From Burkholderia sp. Bp9142 (lineage in GTDB: Bacteria > Pseudomonadota > Gammaproteobacteria > Burkholderiales > Burkholderiaceae), in assembly GCF_003853415.1 (NCBI RefSeq), contig NZ_QTPP01000010.1, forward strand, positions 1 to 64,000: a DNA stretch of 64,000 bases, read 5' to 3'. The position numbers and the translations under genes are program-made. Below the pieces are notes generated by a model. It saw nothing but the letters and a program-made list of their open reading frames with translations. It was not told the DNA's origin and ran no database searches. Position 1 is the first letter of the stretch. Each line of letters starts with the position of its first letter. Shown here piece after piece: positions 27,099 through 36,731 of this stretch.

Positions 27099-29021
27099 TC
27101 AATACGCGCCGCCGACGCGATGCGTCGCGACGTAATGATCGGGGCCGACCGCGACGAGCGGCGCGACGAGCGGATCGTCGCCGGCCGCGCGGATCGGGCT
27201 CGGAATCTCGTCCGCCGCGAGCTGGCGCGGCGCATGCCGGCGCGCGGGGTCGGCCACCGGCACCGCGCTCATCAGCTTCTTCGTGTACGGATGCTGCGGT
27301 GCCTCGAACACCGCGCGGCGCGGGCCGATCTCGACGATCTGGCCGAGATACATCACCGCGACGCGATGGCTGACGCGCTCGACGACCGCCATGTCGTGCG
27401 AGATGAACAGGTACGCGACGCCGAGCTCGCGCTGCAGGTCGAGCATCAGGTTCACGATCTGTGCCTGCACCGACACGTCGAGCGCGGACACCGATTCATC
27501 GGCGATCACGACCTTCGGGTTCAGCGCGAGCGCGCGTGCGATGGCGATCCGCTGGCGCTGGCCGCCCGAGAATTCGTGCGGATAGCGGCGCGCGGCCTCC
27601 GGCGGCAGGCCGACCTTGTCGAGCAGCCAGTCGACGCGCGCCTGCGCGTCGCGGCCGCTCGCGACGCCGTGCACGAGCAGCGGCTCCATGATCGAGAAGC
27701 CGACGGTCAGGCGCGGATTCAGCGACGCGAACGGATCCTGGAAAATGAACTGGATGTTCCGGCGCAGCGCCTGCAGGTCCGCGCCCTTCAGTGCGCTGAT
27801 GTCGCGGCCGTCGAATTCGATCGAGCCGCTCTGCGATTCGACGAGGCGCAGCAGCGAACGCCCGGTGGTCGACTTGCCGCAGCCCGATTCGCCGACGAGC
27901 GCGAGCGTCTCGCCCGCGCGCAGCTCGAAGCTCACGCGCTCGACCGCATGCACGTACTGCGACACGCGGCCGAACACGCCGCTCTTCACCGGAAACCGCG
28001 TGACGAGATCGCGCACGCGCAGGATCGGCGGCGCGGCCGGATCGACGTGCGGCTGCCCGGCGGCGGGGACTGCGGCCGCATCGCTCGCATCGTTCGCGGC
28101 AGGCGCCGGCGCGGCGGCGCTCGCGCCGTCCACCTTCAGCAGCGGGAATTTCTCGGGAATATCGGTGCCCTGCATCGAGCCGAGCCGCGGCACGGCCGCC
28201 AGCAGCGCCCGCGTGTAGCGGTGCGCGGGCGTCGCGAAGATGCGCTCGGACTCGCCCTCCTCGACCTTCTCGCCGCGATACATCACGAGCACGCGGTCGG
28301 CCACTTCGGCGACCACGCCCATGTCGTGCGTGATGAAGATCACGCCCATGTTCATTTCGTCCTGCAGGCCGCGGATCAGTTGCAGGATTTGCGCCTGGAT
28401 CGTCACGTCGAGCGCGGTCGTCGGCTCGTCGGCGATCAGGAGCGCGGGCCGGCACGACAGCGCCATCGCGATCATCACGCGCTGGCGCATCCCGCCGGAC
28501 AACTGGTGCGGATAGCGCACGAACACGCGGCGAGCCTCCGGGATGCGCACGAGATCGAGCAGCCGCAACGCTTCCGCGCGCGCCTCGGGCGCGCTCTTCG
28601 ACTGGTGCAGCGCGATCGCCTCGCTGATCTGGTCGCCGACCGTAAACACCGGGTTCAGCGATGTCATCGGCTCCTGGAAGATCATCGCGATGTCCGCGCC
28701 GCGGATGCCGCGCATCGTCGCCGCGCTCGCCTGCGCAAGATCGACGATCGCACCGCCTCGGCGCCGCAACGCGATCCGGCCGCTCGTGATCTCGCCGCCG
28801 CCGTGCTCGACGAGCCGCATCAGCGCGAGCGACGTCACCGATTTGCCGGAGCCCGACTCGCCGACGATCGCGAGCGTCTCGCCGCGATCGACGTGAAACG
28901 ACACGTTGCGCACCGCATCGAACGTCGCGGTTTCGCGACGGAACATGACCGACAGGTCGTCGACCGCGATGACGCGCTGCTCCGGCAGCACCAGCACGGA
29001 CGGGGTTCGGCTCGAAGTCAT
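27099..29021 (-). CDS. gsiA: Dual-domain ABC ATPase GsiA
   Basis: 640-residue ATPase with two complete ABC domains fused. Domain 1 has Walker A GESGSGKS near residue 55, signature LSGGMRQRV and Walker [13 protein letters not shown]. Domain 2 has GESGCGKST near residue 350, signature FSGGQRQRI and [11 protein letters not shown]. Between them is the [13 protein letters not shown] oligopeptide motif and a Pro/Ala-rich linker at about 300-325. The fusion is normal for GsiA (YliA). It energises GsiCD. The start follows GGAGA. Confidence 0.95.
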   Translation of the reverse strand: MTSSRTPSVLVLPEQRVIAVDDLSVMFRRETATFDAVRNVSFHVDRGETLAIVGESGSGKSVTSLALMRLVEHGGGEITSGRIALRRRGGAIVDLAQASAATMRGIRGADIAMIFQEPMTSLNPVFTVGDQISEAIALHQSKSAPEARAEALRLLDLVRIPEARRVFVRYPHQLSGGMRQRVMIAMALSCRPALLIADEPTTALDVTIQAQILQLIRGLQDEMNMGVIFITHDMGVVAEVADRVLVMYRGEKVEEGESERIFATPAHRYTRALLAAVPRLGSMQGTDIPEKFPLLKVDGASAAAPAPAANDASDAAAVPAAGQPHVDPAAPPILRVRDLVTRFPVKSGVFGRVSQYVHAVERVSFELRAGETLALVGESGCGKSTTGRSLLRLVESQSGSIEFDGRDISALKGADLQALRRNIQFIFQDPFASLNPRLTVGFSIMEPLLVHGVASGRDAQARVDWLLDKVGLPPEAARRYPHEFSGGQRQRIAIARALALNPKVVIADESVSALDVSVQAQIVNLMLDLQRELGVAYLFISHDMAVVERVSHRVAVMYLGQIVEIGPRRAVFEAPQHPYTKKLMSAVPVADPARRHAPRQLAADEIPSPIRAAGDDPLVAPLVAVGPDHYVATHRVGGAY

Positions 29022-29048
29022 GCGAAGGTCTCCTCGTGCGATCCGGAA

Positions 29049-30038
29049 TCAGGCCGCATCGTCGCGATAGATGCCGACCACGGGCGTCTCGCCGACGCGC
29101 GCATAGCCGCGATACATCCCTTCCGTGTTGAACGGCATCGCGACGTTGCCGTGCCCATCGACCGCGATGATCCCGCCGCGCCCGGCCAGGCGCGCCAGCT
29201 TGTTCATCACGGCGTCGTGCGCGGCGTCGGCGAGCGATGCGCCGCGATACGCGATCTGCGCGGCCACGTCGTGCGCGGTCGCGAGCCGGATGAACATCTC
29301 GCCGGTGCCCGTCGCGGATACCGCGCAGGTCGCGTCGTCCGCGTAGCAGCCGGCACCGATGATCGGCGAATCGCCGACGCGTCCGGGCTGCTTGTTCGTG
29401 ATGCCGCCGGTCGACGTCGCCGCCGCGACATGGCCGTCGAGGTCGCATGCGACCGCGCCGACCGTGCCGTGCTTGCGATCGGGATCGAGCGGCTCGGCCG
29501 CCTGTCCGGCGCCGAACGCGAAGGTCGCGGCATCGTGATCGAGCATCGTGCCGGCCGCCGCCGCGCGCGCCTTGATCCACTGCGCATGGCGCGCTTCGGT
29601 ATCGAAGTAGCCGGGCTCGGCGAGTTCGAGGCCCTGCGCGGCCGCGAACGCGTCGGCGCCCGCGCCGGCGAACAGCACGTGCTCGCTCGCCTCCATCACG
29701 CGCCGTGCGGCGAGGACCGGATTGCGCACGCGGGTCGCGCAGCAGATCGCGCCGGCCGCGAGTGTCGCGCCGTCCATCACCGCCGCATCGAGTTCGTGCT
29801 TGCCTTGCGCCGTATAGACGGCGCCGCGCCCGGCGTTGAACAGCGGACAGTCCTCGAGCATCCGCACGGCGACGGTGACGGCGTCGAGCGCGCTGCCGCC
29901 GTCGGCGAGCACCTGTTGCGCGGCCTGCAGGATCGCGGTGAGCTCGGCGCGGTACTGGCGTTCGGTGTCGGTATCCATCGCATCGCGCAGGATCGTGCCT
30001 GCACCGCCGTGAATCGCGACGATCGCGGGTGAAGTCAT
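29049..30038 (-). CDS. iaaA: Isoaspartyl peptidase/L-asparaginase
   Basis: 329-residue Ntn hydrolase that removes isoaspartyl residues from peptides and also deamidates asparagine. The autoprocessing nucleophile is Thr192 in KHGTVGAVACD. The N-terminal IHGGAGTI and later GRVGDSPIIGAGCYAD and GEMFIR are family blocks. It overlaps the rpiR-type gene by ATGA and precedes gsiA by 27 bp. The same gene pair (iaaA-gsiABCD) is known in E. coli, which supports a peptide-salvage role. Confidence 0.95.
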   Translation of the reverse strand: MTSPAIVAIHGGAGTILRDAMDTDTERQYRAELTAILQAAQQVLADGGSALDAVTVAVRMLEDCPLFNAGRGAVYTAQGKHELDAAVMDGATLAAGAICCATRVRNPVLAARRVMEASEHVLFAGAGADAFAAAQGLELAEPGYFDTEARHAQWIKARAAAAGTMLDHDAATFAFGAGQAAEPLDPDRKHGTVGAVACDLDGHVAAATSTGGITNKQPGRVGDSPIIGAGCYADDATCAVSATGTGEMFIRLATAHDVAAQIAYRGASLADAAHDAVMNKLARLAGRGGIIAVDGHGNVAMPFNTEGMYRGYARVGETPVVGIYRDDAA

Positions 30039-30985
30039 GATTTTTTCGGCCCGGAGGAAGAAGGGTTGGCGGCCGGCAGCGCCGCTTGCGGCTGGATCAG
30101 CCATGGCAACAGGAATTCGGTCATTTCGGCGGCGGACTTCGCGGAGCGGTGCGTGCGCAGCGCGACCGCGTCGATCAGCGCCTCGATCATCGTCAGCACG
30201 GCCGCTTCCGACGTGGCCGCGAAACGCCGTTCGGCCTTCACGTACAGATTCAGCGACGCGATCGGCGCAAGCGGCGAACCGGGCCCGTCGGAAATGCCGA
30301 GCACGCGTGCGCCGCGCGCCGCCGCGCGGCGAGCCAGCTCGATCGTGTCCTTCACGTAGCGCGGAAACGCGAGCGCGATCACGAGATCGCGCGAGTCGGC
30401 CGTATACAGGCGCCGCGCCGCATGCGAAGGGCCACCGAGCAGCGCGAGCGACTGCACGTTGTCATGACACACCGACAATCCATGTTCCATCAGCCCGGTG
30501 AGAAACGCGCTCGAACCGGCGCCGAGGATCAGCACGCGCCGCGCGCCGACGATCGCCTCGACGGCCGCCTCGACATCGGCCGCGTCCAGCTGCGCGCGCG
30601 TGTTCTCGATGTTCGCGACGGCCTGGTCGAATACCGCGTCGATCCACGCGGCGCCGCGCACGCCCTGCTCCTGCTCTTGCTCCTGCGCGGATCGCAGCCG
30701 CTCGACGGGACCGAGCGTCGCCTCGAAGCCGCGCACGAGCGCCGCGCGCATCGCCGGATAGCCGTCGAAGCCGAGCGCCTTCGCGAAGCGGTTCGCGGTC
30801 GCGATCGACGCATTCACCGCCTGCGCGAGCTCGTCGATCCGCATCGTCGCCGCGCGAAACGGATTCGCGAGCACGAACTCGCCCATCCGGCGGTGGATCG
30901 GCGTCATCCGCGGCATGGCCGACGCGATGCGCGCCGCGATCGAGGATTCGTCCTGACTGGCATCGTGCGGAACGAGAGGCGTCAT
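30035..30985 (-). CDS. RpiR/MurR family transcriptional regulator
   Basis: 316-residue regulator with an N-terminal RpiR HTH (residues about 20-95, FRAATMRIDELAQAVNASIATANRFAKALGFDGYPAMRAAL) and a C-terminal SIS sugar-isomerase fold (about 140-275, ARRVLILGAGSSAFLTGLMEHGL). SIS domains of this family bind phosphorylated sugars such as MurNAc-6-P. It is the first gene of the peptide operon and is divergent from the MFS-GH31-porin unit. A 15-bp-arm inverted repeat lies just upstream and is its probable operator. Confidence 0.92.
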   Translation of the reverse strand: MTPLVPHDASQDESSIAARIASAMPRMTPIHRRMGEFVLANPFRAATMRIDELAQAVNASIATANRFAKALGFDGYPAMRAALVRGFEATLGPVERLRSAQEQEQEQGVRGAAWIDAVFDQAVANIENTRAQLDAADVEAAVEAIVGARRVLILGAGSSAFLTGLMEHGLSVCHDNVQSLALLGGPSHAARRLYTADSRDLVIALAFPRYVKDTIELARRAAARGARVLGISDGPGSPLAPIASLNLYVKAERRFAATSEAAVLTMIEALIDAVALRTHRSAKSAAEMTEFLLPWLIQPQAALPAANPSSSGPKKS

Positions 30986-31005
30986 GCGAAAGGTTTTGCA
31001 AGGTG

Positions 31006-31057
31006 GATGAAAATCAATTTACACAATCTATCGACCGGAAAAAAATAAATTTTCATC
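31006..31057. promoter_or_regulatory. Candidate RpiR operator, 15-bp inverted repeat
   Basis: Arms 31006-31020 and 31043-31057 (GATGAAAATCAATTT against AAATAAATTTTCATC) match in 13 of 15 positions, with the outer nine bases perfect. The first arm is about 20 bp upstream of the RpiR-type start. Confidence 0.6.
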
Positions 31058-31238
31058 AGGGTTGTCACGATCCTGCCGTGTCCGTCCGGCCGGGCCGGTC
31101 GTACGACGGCCGCCCACCCCGATCCGCCGGCGTTCGGCACGCAGGCTCCGTATGTCGCGGCCACCCTTGTCCGCCCATCTGCCGGGAAAACCCCGAGAAC
31201 GTTCGTTCGAATGCAGATTCACGTTGACCGGATTCGAA

Positions 31239-31259
31239 TTCGAACATAGGATGTTCGAA
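31239..31259. promoter_or_regulatory. Perfect TTCGAACAT inverted repeat
   Basis: TTCGAACAT-AGG-ATGTTCGAA, 9-bp perfect arms and 3-bp centre. It resembles operators of dimeric HTH repressors and lies about 170 bp upstream of the MFS gene. The matching regulator is not identified in the window. Confidence 0.55.
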
Positions 31260-31430
31260 AATGATCAGTCGTCAGATAACATAGGCTTTCAACCGCAGCG
31301 AAATGTTCGATCGAATGCGGCTGTTCCGGCAAAAATCAGGCGGATCGGCGCCCACCAAGATCGGACATCGTACAAATAAGACAGGGCAAGACGTCCCGGA
31401 CAGGCGGCTTGCATGGATCAGGAGACAGCA

Positions 31431-32702
31431 GTGAAAACAGTCAAGGCGTTGCGCTGGTGGATCATCGTGCTCGTATGTCTCGGCACGATCCTCAACTACC
31501 TCGCGCGAAATTCCCTCGCGGTGCTCGCACCGGAGCTCAAGCAGGTATTCGCGATCTCGACGCAGCAGTACTCGTACATCGTGGGCGCGTTCCAGATCGG
31601 CTACACGATCATGCAGCCGGTGTGCGGGTTCGTCGTCGACCTGATCGGGCTGCGGCTCGGATTCGCACTGTTCGCGATGCTGTGGTCGGTGGTCGGCGTC
31701 GCGCACGGCTTCGCATCGGGCTGGCTGTCGCTCGGCGTCCTGCGCGGCCTGCTCGGGCTGTTCGAGGCCGCCGCGATTCCATCGGGGATGAAGGCCGTCG
31801 CCGAATGGTTTCCGGATCGCGAGAAATCCGTCGCGGTCGGCTACTTCAACGCGGGCACGTCGCTCGGCGCCGCGATCGCGCCGCCGCTCGTCGTGTTCAT
31901 CTCGATGCGGTTCGGCTGGCAATCCGCATTCATGGTCACCGGCGCGCTCGGCTTCGCATGGGCCGCGCTGTGGTACACGCAGTACCGGTCGCCGGCCGAC
32001 CATCCGCGCATCACGTCGCAGGAGCGCACGCTGATCCGCGACGGCCAGACCACGATGCCGGCCGTGTCGAAGCGCCGGATTCGCGACGTCGTCACCGCGC
32101 GCCGCTTCTGGGCGATCGCGCTGCCGCGCTTCTTCGCGGAACCCGCGTGGCAGACCTTCAGCTTCTGGATCCCGCTGTACCTCGCCACCGAGCGCCACAT
32201 GGCGCTTGCACAGATTGCCGTCTTCGCGTGGATGCCGTTTCTCGCGGCCGACCTCGGCGGTATCGCGGGCGGCTACCTGTCGCCCTACCTCGCGAACCGG
32301 TTCAAGCTGCCGCTCGTGTGGTCGCGCGTCGCCGGCGTCGCGCTCGGCGCGGTGCTGATGCTCGGGCCGGCGATGATCGGGCTCGTGTCGTCGCCGTACA
32401 CGGCCATTGCGCTGTTCTGCGTCGGCGGCTTCGCGCACCAGATGATCTCCGCGCTCGTCAACACGCTGTCGGCCGACGTGTTCGATCCCGAGGAAGTCGG
32501 CACGGCCAGCGGCTTCGCGGGAATGGCCGCGTGGATCGGCGGGCTCGGCTTCTCGCTGCTGGTCGGCGCGCTCGCCGACAAGATCGGCTACGCGCCGCTG
32601 TTCGCGTGCCTCGGCCTGTTCGACATCATCGGCGTCACGCTGCTCGCGGTGCTGATCCGTGGGCAGTCGAAGCAGGAACGCCTGCTCGCGCAGCACGCCT
32701 GA
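31431..32702 (+). CDS. MFS transporter, anion:cation symporter type
   Basis: About 423-residue major facilitator protein with 12 membrane helices, of the ACS (hexuronate/phthalate-type) subfamily: LNYLARNSLAVLAPEL in TM1-2, LRGLLGLFEAAAIPSGMKAVAEWFP in TM4-5 and GYFNAGTSLGAAIAPPL. The GTG at 31431 is preferred because AGGAGA lies five bases upstream; ATG at 31413 is in frame but lacks a site. It is 27 bp before the GH31 gene, so the pair probably imports and hydrolyses the same sugar or sugar acid. Confidence 0.85.
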   Translation: MKTVKALRWWIIVLVCLGTILNYLARNSLAVLAPELKQVFAISTQQYSYIVGAFQIGYTIMQPVCGFVVDLIGLRLGFALFAMLWSVVGVAHGFASGWLSLGVLRGLLGLFEAAAIPSGMKAVAEWFPDREKSVAVGYFNAGTSLGAAIAPPLVVFISMRFGWQSAFMVTGALGFAWAALWYTQYRSPADHPRITSQERTLIRDGQTTMPAVSKRRIRDVVTARRFWAIALPRFFAEPAWQTFSFWIPLYLATERHMALAQIAVFAWMPFLAADLGGIAGGYLSPYLANRFKLPLVWSRVAGVALGAVLMLGPAMIGLVSSPYTAIALFCVGGFAHQMISALVNTLSADVFDPEEVGTASGFAGMAAWIGGLGFSLLVGALADKIGYAPLFACLGLFDIIGVTLLAVLIRGQSKQERLLAQHA

Positions 32703-32729
32703 CATCCGTTCTCACCAGGAATCGCCTTC

Positions 32730-35150
32730 ATGACTTCGCTTCTTCATCCGCCCGTGTTCCGCGTCGCCGACCGGCAGGCGAACCGTGTGCTGCTCGCGTC
32801 CGGCGCGGGCGCGACCCTCGAGATCTTCGTGCTCGAGGACGACATCGTGCGTGTGCGCGTGCTGCCCGACGCGCTGCCGCGCAATCCGCGCACGTGGACG
32901 ATCGCACCGGGCCTCGACGATGTGCCGCTCGAAGGGCGCGACCGCCTCGACCTGAGCGGCTTCGCGCTGCCGGCCTACGACTTCGTTGAAGACGACAGCA
33001 GCGTGCGCATTGAAACCGCCCGGGTCCGACTCGCCGTGAACCGACAAGGCGGCCATTGCACGTGGTCGATGCGCGGCGCCGACGGCGCGTGGCGCGTCGT
33101 GCTCGCCGACCGCGCGACGCAGGCGTACAACTTCGGCTGGTGGGACGACCGCGCCTATCACTACGTCGCACGCGAGCGCGGCGACCAGGTGTTCGGCCTC
33201 GGCGAACGCGCGGGCGCCCTCGACCGCACCGGCGCGCGCTTCGAGATGCGCAACATCGACGCGATGGGCTACAGCGCGAAGCACACCGACCCGCTCTACA
33301 AGCACATCCCGTTCTACGTGACCTGGTCGCCCGACGCGTGCCAGGGCTTCGGGCTGTTCTACGACACGCTGTCGGATTGCGCGTTCGACATGGGCCGCGA
33401 ACTCGACAACTACCACGGGCCGTACCGCTACTTCGTCGCCGAGCACGGCGATCTCGACTATTACTTCATCGCGTCGCCCGACACGCCGCTCACGGCCGCA
33501 CGGCGCTTCACGTGGCTCACCGGGCGCCCGGCGCGCACGCCGAAGTGGGGGCTCGGCTATTCAGGCTCGACGATGAGCTACACCGACGCGCCGGACGCGC
33601 AGCGGCAGATGAACCAGTTCGTCGAGCAGTGCGACGCGCACGACATCCTGTGCGACTCGTTCCACCTGTCGTCGGGCTATACGTCGATCGGCGCGAAGCG
33701 CTACGTGTTCAACTGGAATCGCGACAAGTTTCCCGACGCGAAGGGTTTCGTGCAGCACTACCGCGACCACGGCATCCGCCTGTGCGCGAACATCAAGCCG
33801 TGCCTGCTGCGCGACCACCCCGCTTTCGACGACGCTGCACAGCGTGGGCTGCTGATCCGCTCGGCGTCCGGCGAGCCGGCGTGGGTGCAGTTCTGGGACG
33901 AGGTCGGCGCGTATCTCGACTTCACGCAGCCGGATGCGTACCGCTGGTGGCGCGAGCAGGTCACGTCGGCACTGCTCGACTACGGAATCGAGTCGACCTG
34001 GAACGACAACAACGAATACGAGATCTGGTCGCCCGACGCGATCGCGCACGGCTTCGGCGAGCCGTTCCCCGCGCGCGAGGCGAAGGTGCTGCAGACGATG
34101 CTGATGATGCGCGCGTCGCGCGAAGCGCAGCGCGCGCATGCGCCGGCGCAGCGGCCGTTCCTCGTGTCACGCTCGGGTGGCGCCGGCATGCAGCGCTACG
34201 TGCAGACCTGGTCCGGCGACAACTACACGTCGTGGGAAACGCTGCGCTACAACCTGAAGATGGGCCTCGGGCTCGCGTTGTCGGGCGTGTCGAACATCGG
34301 TCACGACATCGGCGGCTTCTCCGGTCCCGCGCCGTCGCCCGAGCTGCTGCTGCGCTGGGTGCAGTTCGGCATCTTCATGCCGCGCTTCAGCATCCATTCG
34401 TGGAATGACGACGGCACCGTCAACGAACCGTGGATGTATCCGGAGATCACCGCGCAGATCGCGTCGCTGATCAAGCAGCGCTACCGGCTGCTGCCGTATC
34501 TCTATCACCTGCTGTGGCTGTCGACCACGCGCTACGAACCGGTGCTGCGGCCGACCTTCGGCGACTTCCCCGGCGACGCGCGCTGCTACGACGCGTGCGA
34601 CGACATGATGCTCGGCGACGCGCTGCTGGTCGCGCCGGTCGTCGACCCGGGCCGCACGGAGCGCACGGTCTACCTGCCGTCCGGCGCGCGCTGGATGTGC
34701 TGCGCGAGCGCGCAGTCGTTCGACGGCGGCGCGAGCGTGACGCTGCCCGCGCCGCTCGACACGCCGGTGATGCTGTTGCGCGAAGGCCGTGTGCTGCCGC
34801 TGAACGTCGCCGAGCAACGCTTCGGCGCACGCGCCGACACGCGCGGCTTCATCGTCGCGCCGCGCAGCGAGGACGGTGTCGCGTACGGCGAATGCGTCGA
34901 GGACGACGGCGAAACGGAAGCGTGGCGCGACGGCGAGTACGGGCTGTGGCGCATCGAGGCCGGACGCCAGGCATCTGGCGAACTCGGCGTGTCGGTCCGC
35001 TGGGACGGCCGCATGGCCCGCCCCGCCGAGCGCGTCGAGCTTCTGCTGCCGGCGTCGCTGCAAGGTGCGCTGGCGGTGCGCGGCGCGCGCGTCGAACACG
35101 ATGCGCGGGACGGCGCGTGGCGCCGCATCGTCGTGGCGCTCGTCGACTGA
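32730..35150 (+). CDS. Glycoside hydrolase family 31 (alpha-glycosidase)
   Basis: 806-residue GH31 enzyme. The catalytic nucleophile is Asp426 in GIESTWNDNNEYEIW and the acid/base is Asp497 in TWSGDNYTSWE; GWWDD-type and FGLGERAGALDRTG blocks mark the N-terminal beta-sandwich. There is no signal peptide, so it acts in the cytoplasm on an imported glycoside. The NDNNE form instead of the usual NDMNE suggests a less common subgroup. Substrate could be an alpha-glucoside, alpha-xyloside or a sulfoquinovoside-like sugar; sequence alone does not decide. Confidence 0.92.
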   Translation: MTSLLHPPVFRVADRQANRVLLASGAGATLEIFVLEDDIVRVRVLPDALPRNPRTWTIAPGLDDVPLEGRDRLDLSGFALPAYDFVEDDSSVRIETARVRLAVNRQGGHCTWSMRGADGAWRVVLADRATQAYNFGWWDDRAYHYVARERGDQVFGLGERAGALDRTGARFEMRNIDAMGYSAKHTDPLYKHIPFYVTWSPDACQGFGLFYDTLSDCAFDMGRELDNYHGPYRYFVAEHGDLDYYFIASPDTPLTAARRFTWLTGRPARTPKWGLGYSGSTMSYTDAPDAQRQMNQFVEQCDAHDILCDSFHLSSGYTSIGAKRYVFNWNRDKFPDAKGFVQHYRDHGIRLCANIKPCLLRDHPAFDDAAQRGLLIRSASGEPAWVQFWDEVGAYLDFTQPDAYRWWREQVTSALLDYGIESTWNDNNEYEIWSPDAIAHGFGEPFPAREAKVLQTMLMMRASREAQRAHAPAQRPFLVSRSGGAGMQRYVQTWSGDNYTSWETLRYNLKMGLGLALSGVSNIGHDIGGFSGPAPSPELLLRWVQFGIFMPRFSIHSWNDDGTVNEPWMYPEITAQIASLIKQRYRLLPYLYHLLWLSTTRYEPVLRPTFGDFPGDARCYDACDDMMLGDALLVAPVVDPGRTERTVYLPSGARWMCCASAQSFDGGASVTLPAPLDTPVMLLREGRVLPLNVAEQRFGARADTRGFIVAPRSEDGVAYGECVEDDGETEAWRDGEYGLWRIEAGRQASGELGVSVRWDGRMARPAERVELLLPASLQGALAVRGARVEHDARDGAWRRIVVALVD

Positions 35151-35270
35151 CCGCGCACCGCCGCACAGACACCGCTCCCTGATCGGGCGGGCCGGACATG
35201 CGGCCTGCCCGTCCACCAAAGAGGAGGCCATTCAGCTTCCCGCTCCCTTGAAGAGACTTGGAGATCGACA

Positions 35271-36458
35271 ATGAAAGCATCGCATCACCGTTATGCAATC
35301 CTGATTATTTCGGGCGCGACACTCGGCGCTTGCGCCGCCCATGCGCAGAGTAGCGTGACGCTGTACGGCGTGGTCGACGATTCGCTCGCGTACGTGAACA
35401 ACCAGCAGGGCCACTCGAACATCTACATGCGCGACGGCAACCTGTATGCGTCGAAGTTCGGGCTGCGCGGCGACGAGGATCTCGGCGGCGGCACGCACGC
35501 GATCTTCGACCTTCAATCCGGCTTCAACCTCAACACCGGCGCGCAAGCGGCCGCCGGCACGATCTTCAATCGCCAGGCATACGTGGGGCTGCGCAACGAT
35601 CACTACGGCACGGTGACTGCCGGCCGCCAGTACACACCTTACTTCCTGCTGGTCGGCCCGTACGCGTCGAGCAGCTGGCTGACCGGTGCGACAGGCGCGC
35701 ATCCGGGCGACATCGACGGCCTCGACACGACGATCCGCGTGAACAACTCGGTCACATACACGTCGCCGACCTTCTCCGGACTGACCGCGAGCGCGATGTA
35801 CGCGTTCGGCGGCATTGCCGGCGCGACCGGCAAGGGCAACACGTTCAGCGCCGCGCTGCGCTATGCGAACGGGCCGGTCGGAATCGCGGCCGGCTACCTG
35901 CGCGTCAACAGCTCGGGTTCGTCGACGGGTTTCCTGAACCCGGCGACCGCGGCATCGGGCAGCTTCGCGGTGTCCGTGCTGAACCAGGGCTACCTGACCG
36001 CGAAGGCCGTCGAGCAGGTCGCGGCCGCCGGCAACTACACGCTCGGCGACCTGACGCTGGGCGTCAACTACTCGAACGTGAAGTACCTGCCCGGCAACGG
36101 TTCCGCGTTCACGGACACGGCCGTGTTCAACACCTACGGCGCGCTCGCCGCGTACCGCTTCACGCCGACGTTCTCGGTGGCCGGCGCGTTCGCGTACACG
36201 CTCGCGTCGAAGGCGAACGGCGTGTCGAACGCGGCCCGCTACCAGCAGTATTCGCTGAAGGAGTCGTACAGCCTGTCGAAGCGCACGACGCTCTATGCGC
36301 TGCAGGCATACACGCATTCGAGCGGACAGACGCTCGGCGCGCAGGGCGCCGGCCACATCGTCGACGCGGCGCCGATCGTCGGCGATTCGCAGCAGCTCAC
36401 GCCGTCGACGACGCACGGTCAGTTCGTCGGCATGGCCGGTATCGCCGTGACATTCTGA
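35271..36458 (+). CDS. Outer membrane porin, Gram-negative general type
   Basis: 395-residue trimeric beta-barrel porin with an approximately 24-residue signal peptide (ending AAHAQS). The start QSSVTLYGVVDDSLAYVNNQQG and the following SKFGLRGDEDLGGGTHAIFDLQSGFN are the beta-proteobacterial porin signature, and the protein ends in Phe as outer membrane proteins do. It follows the GH31 gene by 120 bp and a terminator stands after it, so it may complete an uptake route across the outer membrane for the same substrate. Confidence 0.93.
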   Translation: MKASHHRYAILIISGATLGACAAHAQSSVTLYGVVDDSLAYVNNQQGHSNIYMRDGNLYASKFGLRGDEDLGGGTHAIFDLQSGFNLNTGAQAAAGTIFNRQAYVGLRNDHYGTVTAGRQYTPYFLLVGPYASSSWLTGATGAHPGDIDGLDTTIRVNNSVTYTSPTFSGLTASAMYAFGGIAGATGKGNTFSAALRYANGPVGIAAGYLRVNSSGSSTGFLNPATAASGSFAVSVLNQGYLTAKAVEQVAAAGNYTLGDLTLGVNYSNVKYLPGNGSAFTDTAVFNTYGALAAYRFTPTFSVAGAFAYTLASKANGVSNAARYQQYSLKESYSLSKRTTLYALQAYTHSSGQTLGAQGAGHIVDAAPIVGDSQQLTPSTTHGQFVGMAGIAVTF

Positions 36459-36489
36459 ACCTTCACGGCCGCGCATCGCCCACTTCCGA

Positions 36490-36523
36490 CCCCGGACGAT
36501 CCGCATCGTCCGGGGCCGGTTTC
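36490..36523 (+). terminator. Terminator after the porin gene
   Basis: Perfect 11-bp stem CCCCGGACGAT/ATCGTCCGGGG with loop CCGC, then a weak pyrimidine run. It lies 32 bp after the porin stop. Confidence 0.7.
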
Positions 36524-36731
36524 CGTTCCTCGCCCTCTTCCTTTCGCACGCTGCACGCAGCGTGCGGGTTTTCGCGATCGCCCCGATACCTTACAATTCG
36601 TCAGGTTGATCCCTGCTGCATGCCCCTTCTTGCAGTCCTGACACCGCGGTACACTCGACGCACGCCGTATCAGGGTCCGACGCGCGACGTGCGCGCCGGG
36701 CGGCGTCGCGCCTCGTTGCGCCCACAACTGG

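Larger units (their letters stand above)
30986..31430. other. Divergent regulatory region, peptide and glycoside operons
   Basis: About 445 bp without a gene. The side nearest the RpiR gene is AT-rich and holds the repeat 31006-31057. The side nearest the MFS gene holds several TTCGAA-centred repeats: 31239-31259 (perfect), 31306-31315, and a 16-bp pair 31201-31216/31305-31320 with 14 matches. Two different regulators are therefore suggested. Confidence 0.6.
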
